NCBI GenBank assembly: GCA_023375675.1
Contig: JALQBC010000013.1
Span: forward strand, 62,001-126,000
Direction of reading: 5' to 3'
Source: Cytospora piceicola
Taxonomy: Eukaryota; Ascomycota; Sordariomycetes; Diaporthales; Cytosporaceae
DNA length: 64,000 bases
The notes under the pieces are model-generated. The model ran no database searches and was not told where the DNA came from. It saw only the letters and a list, made by a program, of their open reading frames with translations. The position numbers and the translations under genes are program-made. Shown here piece after piece: positions 11,613 to 22,342 of the stretch. Position 1 is the first letter of the stretch. Each line of letters starts with the position of its first letter.

Positions 11613-13312
11613 TCAAGCAAACCACTCGCCGTTCAACCAGCGGTTGAAGAAGTTCAGGGCGGGGCCAGGCTGGTCGTATGGGACCATGTGGCCGGCGCCG
11701 TAGATCTGAATGAAGGTGAAGTTACCAGATGACTTGACCCTGCCGTACTCCTCGCCTTCGGCCTCGAGGGGCGAGAGCTTGGTGCTCTTGAAGCTCTTGT
11801 GTCCAGGCCACTCGAGCTCGTTGCTCCAGGCCTCGTTGCCGAGCCAGTTGCAGATGAAGTCGGCATCACCGGCGTAGATGAGCACAGGGATCTGCTCGAG
11901 GATACCGGGGACGAGCAGGTGATATGGCTGCATCCAGTCGCCCTTGAAGAGGAAGTTCCGGTTGATGTCGAAGTTGCAGCTGTCGTAGCTGTCGACCGTC
12001 TCGACGCCAAGGGCATCCATGACGTCCTGCTTGTTGAGGTACTTGTCGATGTTGCCAAGGCCTGGGTAGCAGAGGCTGCCGCCCTCGCAGTCGATACGAA
12101 CATCGTAAGGGTTCCGGCCTGATCGCTGGTAGGTGCCAAGGATCTGGTTGTTGCAGTAAATGGATGCAGGAACACAGCTCAGCCAGCTCTTGCTCTCGTA
12201 GCAAGACGAAATCATGCTCTGGCAACGGGGCAGGGCGTTGTCCATGGACTGGCACTCGCTCTCACCGAGCACGGCATCGTAACCACCGTCACCACAGGCC
12301 ATGGGACGGTAGTGGGGGTACTGGGTGTAGGGGTCCGTCAAGCCATTGCCGATCAGAACAGACTTGAGGTTGATGTTGCGGTCCTTGTGGGACAGAATCT
12401 CGGAGGCAAAGACAGGGATGTAGTGACCGGCATACGACTCGCCGCTGATATGGAAGTCTTGCTTGGCGTACTCGGGGAATTGTTCGAAGAAGAGGGTCAG
12501 CAGGGCGTAGACGTCCTTGCCAGCGGCGTTGGTGTCGCTGACGGTTTCGCTGCTATATGAGTAGCCGACGTTAACGGGCTGGTCGAGGAAGATGACGGAA
12601 GCATTGCTGTTCCAAGAGTGATCGTTGTAGACGAGCTTGACGTTGTCGTCGATGGAAGATGGGCCAAGCTCAAAGAAAAGACCAGTAAGGGAAGAGCAGC
12701 CCGGGCCGCCGTTGAGCCAGAGGACGACGGGGTCGTTCTTGGGGTCGTTGCGGGACTCGAAGAACCCTGGATGAGGAGATTAGCTGATGCTAGCGAGAAG
12801 TATACAAGGCGTATGGTGAATCACGTACAGTAGAACAAGTGCTTGTCATTGGCCTCATCATCCAGGTAACCACTGTACTGCTTCACGGTGTCGACGCCAA
12901 GCTTGGAAGGGTCGACGGCCTTGGTGCGCAGGTTGTAGGACTCGAGGTCACCGCCCACCACTCTATGGCTGTCGGACTCGGCAGTGGTCTTGGTCCACAT
13001 GTTCTGGACCTCGGCGCCCTTGGTGATGAAGTCCCATTTGGAGTCAGGCTTGCGGGCATGCTTCTTGGGCTTTGTCAGAGGAGGGAGAGCATCAAAGGCG
13101 TTAGGGATAAGGAGGGAGATCTCGTCCCAGACGGCCTTGGCCTCGGAGGTCATGGAGCCAAAGGCAGCCTCGTAGTCTTTGATCTTATCGGCGTAAGAAG
13201 AGGTGGCGCCTTGAACCTTCTCTGTGACGCCGTCAAGCACATGCTGGGCATCTTGCTGCAGGTTGATGGCGGAGGCAGCGCCAACCAACAGAGCTGAGGT
13301 GGCGATCCTCAT
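11613..13312 (-). CDS. cpyA: Vacuolar serine carboxypeptidase Y (CpyA)
   Basis: A 545-aa S10 serine carboxypeptidase that trims C-terminal residues from peptides in the vacuole. Exons 13312-12829 and 12766-11613 (minus) are joined by a GTACGT...CAG intron; the junction restores HLFYWFFESRND. A signal peptide ([15 protein letters not shown]) is followed by a propeptide of roughly 120 residues. Mature features are [10 protein letters not shown] (oxyanion region), GESYAGHY with nucleophile Ser272, the Asp in [14 protein letters not shown] and the His in [11 protein letters not shown], so the triad is complete. [16 protein letters not shown] and nearby cysteines match the CPY insertion loops. Length fits the family. 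It is divergent from SDO1, 1.9 kb away. Confidence 0.95.
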
Positions 13313-13538
13313 GATGAAGTTCGGTGGTGGTGGTGGTGATGACGACGACGGGACACAAGATAGATAAGGTACTGTGTAGGTGGGTTGAGATACTGGTTGG
13401 GGTTGCTCGTGGTAGCAATACACGGGCTAAGACGACCAGAAAGCCGACGGGAAGGAGGTGTTTATGATGTTTATGATGTTTAGTGATGGGATGGTCCGAG
13501 GAAGAGGGAGAGGATGAAGAAGGATGGGAAGGGCTGGG

Positions 13539-13560
13539 GAGCTACGAGCTACGAGCTACG
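13539..13560. repeat. GAGCTAC tandem repeat (3 copies)
   Basis: Three head-to-tail copies of GAGCTAC about 230 bp upstream of the CPY start. Confidence 0.8.
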
Positions 13561-13732
13561 GTGAACATGTGAGCATTGAGGACCTCTATGAAACCGGCAT
13601 GGCGCGCTCGCGGGTAGCCGAGGAGCGGACATGGGTACATGGGGTACCTGCTGCCCTGCGTTTTGTTTGCTGTGAGCTGCCAGGCTGCCAATCTGCCAGG
13701 CACTTTCCGCCTTCTACTGTACTGCCACTCAA

Positions 13733-13764
13733 CACTCACCACTCACCACTCACCACTCACCACT
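13733..13764. repeat. ACTCACC 7-mer tandem repeat
   Basis: Four to five copies of ACTCACC in the CPY upstream region. Confidence 0.85.
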
Positions 13765-15196
13765 GCAGCTCGTTGCCAGCTGCCAGGGGAGGAGCTGCAG
13801 GAGGGTCGTGTGACCTCTTGACTGGCTCATGTTCTCTGCCCTGGAGCTTTGGGCCCCACACGGATCCTCTGATAGTCCCCGATAAGCGTCATCGATGCCC
13901 CCAGGCCCCAGCCCCGTAAAGGAACTTCCCCGTCACCACCTTCAGAAAGTACCTAGGTATCTACACTAGATACACAGCAAGTACGATACGAGGTAACCAA
14001 CGAGACCAAATACCCAGGTACCTAGGTAGGTAGGTGAGTACTGATAATGTAATGTATGTATAGCAATATATGATGGTATCCCTTTAATTGACCATCTGAT
14101 CATGGAACCAACCACCCACGATCTATGTTGTGGCTATGGCTATCTATGGCTACGGCATACCTACGGTTTCAACACCATCCCACTGCGTGGCACGGCAACA
14201 ACGGCGGTCTCGATGTGTGACATGGCACTCTGCAGTCTCCGGGAATCTCTGTTTCCCCTTACTTTGTACAGGCTTATGCAGGCAGGTGGCTCCTATGCGA
14301 CTGCATGCAATCCTCCATGTTGAAAGCGCAAGTACCTAGGTAGATTAGACAATATCCGTGGAAGTTTGTGGTGCGAATCAACATACTAAGATACCTACCT
14401 ACCCAGTAGCAGCCCTTAAGCACCTGACAAACCTGACATACGCGTAACTTGTAAGTACCTAGGTAGTTTGCAGGCGAACTCGGCTAATAATCTCCATCAT
14501 AGAAGATTAGGCCGATGCGAGTACTAACATGCAGCCATATAAGTTGTACGGCACAACGTTAAGACATATCTACCTAGATATACAGTCGCAGCAGCGAACT
14601 ACACAGGCGCAGTAGCTGTTCCCGCGAATAAACGATATATCCAGCAATCAAGCCCTTTACAGCATCGTCAAGTCCACCCGGACCAGCAGCAGATAGAGTT
14701 CGTCGTCCGTCCGTTCATGATTGTCTTGGTCAACCACAACTGTGCTGGGACATCAAGTCGAGTGACTCCCGCCGCGCTTGGTCAGCCGGCGTAAGCCGCC
14801 GCAACGTACAGTACATGCGTATCGTCAGCGATACCAGCGTGATGCAGCGATATGGAAAGAGAAAAAAAATTGGTCGAAACTGCAACTTTCTGACTGCAAC
14901 CCAGAAACAACAGAATTCCGGCTCTGCTTAGATGATAAATCACACTTGTTCTTGGTGGTACTAATATAAATCGCATTTTCTTACAAACAAGCGTCTCACT
15001 CAACCTGCAGGTGGAAAGCTTTGAAACCCAAAAGACTGCTGCTGCTGCTGCCCGCCCCTCCAAGCGACCGCGGGGCTATACAAATTCCCACCCACCAGTA
15101 TTACTACTAAACACCACCACAACAAGAACCACCACCCTTCCACTACACTCATCACTACCACCGCTCGTCACTGCCACCACACACCCGCAGCCCACA

Positions 15197-16234
15197 ATGT
15201 CTCGCCAGATAAACCAGCCCTCCAACCAGATCAAGCTAACCAACGTGTCGCTCGTGCGGCTCAAGAAGGGCAAGAAGCGCTTCGAGATCGCCTGCTACAA
15301 GAACAAGGTCCTCGAGTACCGCTCCGGCATCGAGACGGACCTCGACAACGTCCTGCAGATCCCCAACGTCTTCCTCAACGTGTCCAAGGGCCAGACCGCG
15401 CCCCACGCCGAGCTGGTCAAGACCTTCGGCAAGGACACGCCCCTCAACGACATCATCCTCGAGATCCTCAACAGGGGGGAGCTGCAGGTCGGCGAGAAGG
15501 AGCGCGCCGCCCAGCTGGACCGCGTGCACCACGAGGTCGTCGGCATCGTCGCCTCCAAGCTGGTCGACCCGCGGACCAAGAGGGTCTACACCACGGGCAT
15601 GATCGACAAGGCCCTGGACATGCTGAGCCAGCAGGCGCATCATAGCCAGGGCGACAACAACAACAACAACAACAACAGCAACAGCAACAACAACACCAAG
15701 GACGGCAAGCCCGCCGCCGCTTCTTTTGCTGGTTCGGCCACGGCGAGCGGCGCGGCGACGCCCACGGCCGGGGAGGACGGCGAGGCGAAGCCCAGGCCCA
15801 AGGAGCACGTGTGGACCGGCGTCGTGACGACCAAGAGCGCCAAGAGCCAGGCCTTGGAGGCCATCAAGGCCCTCATCTCCAAACAGCCCATACCCGTCGC
15901 CAGGGCGCGCATGAGGCTGAGGATCACATGCTCGACCAACGTCCTGAAGCAGGCCGTCAAGGCGCCCGCGGCCGCCAAGGGCAAGGACGGCAAGGGTGGC
16001 AAGGGGGAGGACGACGACGGCGAGAAGAAGGCGGCGCCCGGGACCGTCAAGGACAAGATCCTGGGCTACATAGAACAGGTGGAGAACCAGGACGTGCTGG
16101 GCTCCGAGTGGGAGGTTATGGGTTTCGTCGAGCCTGGTGCATACAAGGGCCTATCGGATTTCATAGCCAACGAGACCAAGGGCCAGGGACGGGTAGAGGT
16201 GTTAGACACGGCAGTCACTACAGAAGACTACTAA
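15197..16234 (+). CDS. sdo1: Ribosome maturation protein SDO1 (SBDS family)
   Basis: A single-exon gene of 345 aa. SBDS/Sdo1 works with the GTPase Efl1 to release Tif6 (eIF6) from pre-60S subunits. The N-terminal FYSH domain is clear (NVSLVRLKKGKKRFEIACYK, then YRSGIETDLDNVLQ, VFLNVSKGQ), followed by the helical domain (DIILEILNRGELQVGEKER, then RVYTTGMIDKAL) and the C-terminal domain (ISKQPIPVARARMRLRI, then GSEWEVMGFVEPGAYKGL). It is about 95 residues longer than yeast Sdo1 because of an Asn/Ser run with an Ala-rich stretch near residues 150-200 and a Lys/Gly/Asp-rich insert near 255-280. The start at 15197 is chosen because conserved sequence begins there; the open frame extends upstream without similarity. 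Third codon positions are strongly C/G. Confidence 0.94.
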   Translation: MSRQINQPSNQIKLTNVSLVRLKKGKKRFEIACYKNKVLEYRSGIETDLDNVLQIPNVFLNVSKGQTAPHAELVKTFGKDTPLNDIILEILNRGELQVGEKERAAQLDRVHHEVVGIVASKLVDPRTKRVYTTGMIDKALDMLSQQAHHSQGDNNNNNNNSNSNNNTKDGKPAAASFAGSATASGAATPTAGEDGEAKPRPKEHVWTGVVTTKSAKSQALEAIKALISKQPIPVARARMRLRITCSTNVLKQAVKAPAAAKGKDGKGGKGEDDDGEKKAAPGTVKDKILGYIEQVENQDVLGSEWEVMGFVEPGAYKGLSDFIANETKGQGRVEVLDTAVTTEDY

Positions 16235-16709
16235 ATCTCATTGCCATTGTTTGCCTCCTTCTTACTGCAAATTGCAACAGTCACGATAGCGAACGACATT
16301 TCAAGGCTACGCGCTTTCGAGAAGAAAATGAAAAAAGGCGCTCGTGACGTATAACTCGGCTCGGATTGATTGGTGGTGGTGGCTGTCAGGAAATGCGGAA
16401 GGACGCACATCCTAGGAAGTGCTGTCACGCCATATCCTTCACAGTGGATCGTAGAGAGAAAAGAACATTTGTTTGTTCAAATGCCGTTTCAATTCCGCAA
16501 TTCCTTTTTGGTTTGGTGAGATACCGGTTTCATGGTTTCATTCTGTCGACCAGCCCAGCGCAGGCGACGATGCCCTTCTCAAAAACCAAGAGATGCAAGC
16601 CATAATAACACGCCTGACCTTCCAGGGCGAGGCAGCAATGCAACAGTGGAAAAAACCGTTCGTATCCGTCCCACCAGTCCGAGACGCCCAACTACTGCTT
16701 TCTCTCCGT
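16235..16709. other. Short convergent intergenic region
   Basis: 475 bp between the SDO1 and RPS18 stop codons. It should hold both 3' UTRs; nothing else is seen. Confidence 0.6.
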
Positions 16710-17429
16710 TTAACCACCACCCTTCTTCTTGGAGACACCGACGGTTCGGCCACGGCGACCAGTGGTCTTGGTGTGCTGACCACGGACACGGAGGCCCCAG
16801 TAGTGTCGGAGACCACGGTGAGCGCGGATCTTCTTGAGGCGCTCGAGATCGTCACGGAGCTTGGAGTCGACACCGTTGGCGAGGACCTGGGAGTCCTTGC
16901 CGTCGACAATGTCGCGCTGTCGGTTAAGGAACCCTAAATTGCCAGCAAGTCAGCCCAACATATTCTCTGCGCATCGTTCCTTCCAATCGAGGATATCGGG
17001 ATTTCGGGGGTGATCGTACATCCGGGAATCTTGTACTGAGTGGGGTTCTGGACAATGGTGACGATACGCTCAAGCTCTTCGGCTGTTCAGGTCCTTCTTG
17101 TTAGCAAATGTGCGGCCTCGCCTTTTTTTTTGGCTGTCGGGGGGTATCTCGGTGTATTATCGTACAGGTAAGCTCTCCGGCGCGCTTGTTCAGGTCGACA
17201 TCGGCCTTCTTGCAGACCAGGTTGGAGTACCGGCGACCGACACCCTTGATCTTGGTAAGAGCGTAGACAACCTTCTGCTTGCCGTCAACGTTGGTGTTGA
17301 GCAGACGCAGGATGAACTGGAAGTTCGACTGTAGACGCATCGGTTGTCAGTTCCCGAGATACATTTTTCGCATCAATAATTTGACATTGGAGGGCAGCCG
17401 CATACCTTCTCGCCCGACACGAGAGACAT
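16710..17429 (-). CDS. rps18: 40S ribosomal protein S18 (uS13)
   Basis: A 157-aa ribosomal protein of the small-subunit head, in four exons on the minus strand: 17429-17406 (MSLVSGEK), 17328-17166, 17082-17020 and 16933-16710. The joined protein has the classical S13 features: [30 protein letters not shown] (helix-hairpin region), a GELTSEELERIV junction across intron 2, [16 protein letters not shown] across intron 3, and the basic tail [20 protein letters not shown]. Every junction keeps frame and family sequence, so the multi-intron model is firm although the first coding exon is only 24 nt. Intron-rich structure is common for fungal ribosomal protein genes. Confidence 0.96.
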
Positions 17430-18695
17430 ACTGGGCAGATTGATTGGGTGTCGCCTCAAAAGTCGTTGTCCTGGTCACTTGCGAAGATGGGTTTGGCGAG
17501 AAATTCTGGTGTCTGGTGTGGACTTGGACGTTCTGTGGATTTGCAGTGTGGTCCGAGCTTTTTTGGTCGGAAAATCTGGTGCGCCGGGTCCGACGCCACT
17601 TCTGACTGGTACCTAGTGCTTTTAGAGTGTTCTTGGGAAATAGACAGGGGCTAAGCGGGTGTGCACTTTGACACACCACCCCCTCTTTCCTAAATAGTAC
17701 GCTATCATCGGGACGTATCGTCGGCGCCCCACAATCGGCAGGGTTTCCCTCGCTCGCACGGAGGAGCCTCGGCTTCCTCTGCTCTTGAAATCCCCGTCTC
17801 AGCAGGCCCGGCAGGTCCGAACAATAGCGCCGGTAGGCCTGCGCTGTTACAGGCCACAGCCGAAGCTCAACCGGATTCATTCAGGGCGAGTCGCTCAACG
17901 TCCTCGTCTCCGGGGCTAAGCTAGGCGCATATGCGCACAGGCACACCGCGTCGCAAACAGACTCCCAGCTTTTCATTGCACGCCCACAAGACACAGTATT
18001 GGCATTGGTTTCCTGTGTCTATCATTGTGTTATACCCAATTGTCCCAGCGCCAAGCCAAGTCCAAGTCTGGCGTGGTCTCCGGGCAATGCATCGATGTTG
18101 CAGCTGTCACCCGGCTCCTGTGTCGCTTTGATTATGCTCTGCAGCGCTGGCCATTGTGTGCGGCCAAGCAATGTCTATGGGTAAATCAGGGCGTGTAGAG
18201 TTCCAGGACTCAGAACGCCATGAATGCATTAGGACGTAGGCGAGCATGATAAGAACTTGTTCGTTGCACCTCATGTCACATTTTGGCAACTGATCACAGA
18301 GAAACCACCCGGTGTGTGGTAAATACATAAGTATTTTCTTGTGACTTCGACTTCTTCTCAGCTTAACGTGATAACAATGATTCCCAATACACCGTAGTCT
18401 CAACACCCCAAAACCCCAGGCCAAGCTAGCAAATGCCTTGAATGCTCTAGCAAATTGAACCAATCACCCCCCCTTGGCTTTTGATCTTGGACAACCTCTA
18501 TGAGGCAAAAACATACCACAGACAGACCTCCCGTAGTTACATCTGCTTCTTCTGGTTCCCGAGCGGGCAAATCTCCCGGCCAGAGACCAGATCAACACCC
18601 CCCCTCCCCCCAACACCGTCGGAACAGACAACACCCTTCTTGCTATAATTCCTCTACACTCGGCAAAGCTGGCGGCGGCCTGTTCGCCGACCTCT
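17430..18695. other. Intergenic between RPS18 and ITC1
   Basis: Upstream of RPS18 and downstream of ITC1, both on the minus strand. Open frames here are short and without family resemblance. I see no gene or RNA. Confidence 0.55.
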
Positions 18696-18902
18696 CTATT
18701 TCCTGTTCGGCCGCCCGGTGCCTTTGGAATTTCTCGGCCTCAAGCGTGTGCTGACAGCCGGAGCTGGTTCCTCGACCAGCTCATCGACAACCGGTCTTCT
18801 CCTGCTCTGACCACCACCATCAAGCACCTCCTCGGCAACAGTATTCTTCGCCTTGCCACGTTTATTCTGTACGACCTGCTTCGTCTGCTTGTTAACAGAG
18901 CC
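18696..18902 (-). other. In-frame 68-codon open extension after the ITC1 stop
   Basis: After the TAG at 18903-18905 the same frame stays open for 68 sense codons to a second TAG (18696-18698). The translated tail is Lys/Arg-rich, then carries DELVEEPAPAVSTRLRPRN, a near-repeat of EVVEEPTPAVKTRSRRK that ends the annotated protein. This looks like former or conditional coding sequence. See the matching finding. Confidence 0.55.
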
Positions 18903-21900
18903 CTACTTTCGTCTCGAGCGGGTCTTGACCGCCGGGGTTGGCTCCTCGACGACCTCCTTAACCGCCTCCTTCTTTCTACTACCGCCCTTCTTTCCCTTGG
19001 GCGGCGCAGGTGGCGGCTGCTCGCTGTGCAAATGACCGAGCTCATCCAGAGCCGTGCGATTCCGCCACCGCAGACACCGGTACTGTGGCGTCGGCTCTGG
19101 CGTCGGGGCGTTCCTCATCCTGGTGGTCATCCTCTTGCCCGTCGTGGCGCCGTTCGTCTTAGCCGTCTCCTCCTCTTCCTTCTCCTTCTCTTTCTTCTGC
19201 CTCTCTTCCTCGTTGGCTGCCAGATACGCCTGTCGACTCTCCATGTGCTTGGAGATCTTGTGGCTGTAGTTGACGAGCTCCTTGCGCAGCTTCAGTTCGT
19301 TGAATCCGCGCGGGTCGAACCAGTCGATGAGCTTCTTCAGATCCTTCGGGTCGTCGATGTAACCCCACTGCCGTGCGTTATATAGGCTTGTTGGACCCTC
19401 TTCCTTCGCCTTTCGTTCTGGGACTGTCATGTTGAAAATTGCCCGGTATTCATCCTGACACTCGGCGGGCATGTCGATGTAGCCCTCACGCTCGAGATCG
19501 TCCGGCCCTTGCACCCATAGGCAACCATTCGCATAGCCAGACGCCGCCGTGGAGCTGTCTGGCAACCCGGCGTAAGGCATTCCGTTGCGCTCAAACCAGT
19601 AGTAGCGATTCCAAAATCGATCCTTGCCCAGCACCCTCGTGCGTGCACAATCCGCTTCTCGCAGGTCGTTGTCGATGACGGCGATTTCATCTTCACATCT
19701 CTTGACGAAGTCTTCCTTCTTCTGTATCTCTTTGAGTACCTTGATAAACTGCTTCGATTGCTTGGGTACGGCCTTTGCAGCCTCGGCCTCTTTCTTCTTC
19801 TCTTCCTCCCTCTCCTTCTGTCGTTGTCGTTCCGCGGCTCGATCGTTGCCACGCCTGAGACCTCGAGTAGTACTGCGTGGAGGTTCTCCCTCACCGTCGG
19901 CAACCTCATCGTTCGCTGGGGTCATGTCGTCGACGTCATCCATCTTAACATCTCCATTGGCGTCAACCGGCTCCTGGGGAGGCGAGGGTGGCAGATTGTC
20001 TGGGAGCAGGATCTTACGCTCCTCATTCAGAGCTTTCAAGTCCTCGATGCTGATAGACTGTTGTCAGTTTCATTGAAAAGGGGTAAAGCGCCAATCACAA
20101 AACTTACGTCTGTTTCCGCTGTCGCTGCCACTCAATCTTGTCTTTCCTGAAAGCTGTCATTTGCTCACTGCAATCCTCCATATATCCTCGAATGGCCTTG
20201 GTCTCCGCCGTCAGCATGCATATAATCTGCAGAGCTTGAGCACGGTAGTTGATGTCGAGAGTCGCGTAGTGCTGCCGAACAGTCTCCTGGGTGGCCTCAA
20301 CATCCCGGGGCACCAGTTGTATGAGCAGTTCCTCGCATACCGCCCTTTGTCGCTCGTCTTTTGACAGTTGATTCAGCAATCCAACCATGATTGTCTGCCA
20401 GCCGCCATCCTTGAAGTTCCTCTTCCTCAGATGGTCTATCCAGTCGAAATTGGCGAGCACTTCTTCGGCGCGATGTCTCGGCGCATTCTCCAGTTCTCTC
20501 TCTTCTTTCTCCGCAGCGGCGGCTTCAGCCGCAAGCCGCTCCGCCTCCAGTTTGGCCATACTGCTTCTCGTTGCACGTGCCGTTGGCTGTGGAGTGGGTT
20601 CGCGATCCTCTCCGTCTTCCTCCTCCTCTTCACTGTCCTCCTCGCTATCCTCCTCCTCCTGGACCTCTGGTAAACGGAACTGAATCTTGCCTCCGTCCGC
20701 TTCCGGGCTTACCAAGATCTTGAGAACGGCGCAGTGAACCTCATCGAAAAGCGGGACTTTGACCTCGTCCGAGGCGACCCGCATTGCCTCCACGTAGTCA
20801 TCGAATGTGAAAGAGTCAAGTTGAAATATTTCGCAGTACACGTTGAGACTGTCCCATGTTTCCAACAGGGGACCAACCGTCTTCATAAGAATGTTTTCGC
20901 CGAAAGCTGGTGTCTCCTCGACCTTCACAGGCGGGTCACTGCACATGTATTTGATTGGCGGCCTGACGAGGTGGGTGGGTTCTACCTTGAGGTCTTCGAT
21001 GGGGTACTTTGGTGGGGGTGGTGGAGGAGGCGGCAGTTCTGGCTGAGCATATACCGGCGGGGGTGGCGGGATCTGGTTGTTGCGCCATGATAGCGGAAAT
21101 TGGAATGGGTTGCCGGGAAGTGGCAGGTGGACAAACTGGCCTGATTGAGGCTTCTTGACGATGTGGCCTGTCTGGCCCTGGTTGTTCTGGTTTTTGGGCA
21201 GCTTTGGAGGCCTGGTCGCAGGTTTGAGTTCGGGTAGCCGTACAGGTCCATGGGTCTGGAAGGTATTGGTCATGATGGAGATATCGTTGGGATGCGAAGC
21301 CATCTGGCTGGATAGCCTCTTTTGCGACTGGGCCTGCTTGCGTTCCTGGACCTTGGTTTCGTAGCGTAGGTGGTTCGGAACGCGCGTATCGATCTTGTAC
21401 TGAGCTGCGATTTCATCCTTTACGAGCCAAGGGGCACCTGTCCACGCATCTCGGGTAACGGTCTTCTTGACGAAGGACCGCAGGACCGACTTGGTGAAGA
21501 CCTTGCGGTCGCGCCAGATATTATTATCGTCGACGACAGCTTCGTGATCGTCCTGGTCGTCCAGGCTGACGAAGTATCTCGAGAAGGGCACGGTCGAGGT
21601 GCCGTCCGGAAGCACCTTGCTCCCAAACCTGGCCTTGTCCCTCACGACCCCTGTGAAACGCTCGCCGGTGTGGATGGAGACGGTGACATGTTCGCCCGGG
21701 TAAAAGTCGCCCTTGAACTCGTCGTAGAGCTTGTCGACAAGGTTATCGATCCTCGAAATGATTTGGAACTGGACGCGTCGCAATATGGGGCCCTTCAAGG
21801 GTTCGGGGAAGGCCTGTTCGACTTCCTGTGCGCCAGCGAGCTGGATTGCGGTTAGCGCGTGCAATTCTGGAGAAGAAGCGAAGTGTGCTTGCCTCTGATT

Positions 21901-22342
21901 CCAGGGCCTCGAAGAAATTCAGGCCCGAGTGGCCTGTGATCTGGCAAATGAAGCGTTTCTGGGGAGCTGTCAGCGGCGGCGGTCTGGGGATGCGCCCAAC
22001 TCGGCAACGCGACTAACCTGCTTGTAGAAGTCGAGCCTGTATGTCGCGTCAGTTAAGATGTTCCCTATCCGGGGGCAAGAAGATCATACCTATTCAAATA
22101 ATCCTCGTATGTAATGAATACCTCCCCGGTCTGGGGGATGTACCACACCTGTGGCGGGGCGTGGGTGAGCATGTAGATCCAGGCGTGGCGCGTCGTTAGT
22201 AACAGGGCATGTACGTACCTCTTGGTCATTCTCTGCAGGCGGTGGTTGCAGGAACTGAACGGGCTTGCGCTTAAAGAGAACCTGGGAGTCGTGAGCAGGC
22301 TGAGTGTGCCAAATTGTGCATAGAGTGGTGGTGGCATACCAT
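18903..22342 (-). CDS. itc1: ISWI chromatin-remodelling complex subunit ITC1 (WAC-DDT-WHIM protein)
   Basis: The ACF1/WSTF-like partner of the ISWI ATPase that positions nucleosomes for repression. Seven coding exons on the minus strand (22342-22340, 22281-22219, 22148-22090, 22036-22018, 21958-21893, 21840-20108, 20049-18903) give 1029 aa. The WAC domain spans about 2-190 (VLFKRKPVQF, VWYIPQTGEVFITYEDYLNR, RFICQITGHSGLNFFEALE). A Pro-rich linker follows, then the DDT domain near 387-447 (LLETWDSLNVYCEIFQLDSF), WHIM-like helices near 538-595 (WIDHLRKRNFKDGGWQTIM), and a further WHIM segment with GKDRFWNRYYWFERNGM. The C-terminus is basic and low in complexity. Oddities: the first coding exon is only ATG, intron 5 is GC-AG, and an open frame continues past the stop. 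Confidence 0.92.

Larger units (their letters stand above)
13313..15196. other. Divergent intergenic region CPY/SDO1 with palindrome cluster
   Basis: No gene recognised. The stretch contains a GAGCTAC triplet repeat, an ACTCACC array and the densest cluster of TACCTAGGTA palindromes in the window (13950, 14019, 14333, 14456, plus the variant TACCTAGATA at 14571). Both flanking genes are transcribed outward from it. A CA/CC-rich leader immediately precedes the SDO1 start. Confidence 0.65.

Noticed and set aside
15236..15808. 190-codon antisense frame in SDO1
   Set aside because: Leu/Val-rich mirror of a GC3-biased gene; no start context or family signal.
18740..19045. 101-codon frame overlapping the ITC1 C-terminus in another frame
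   Set aside because: Arg/Ser-rich shift of the ITC1 coding sequence; the real frame carries the motif repeat.
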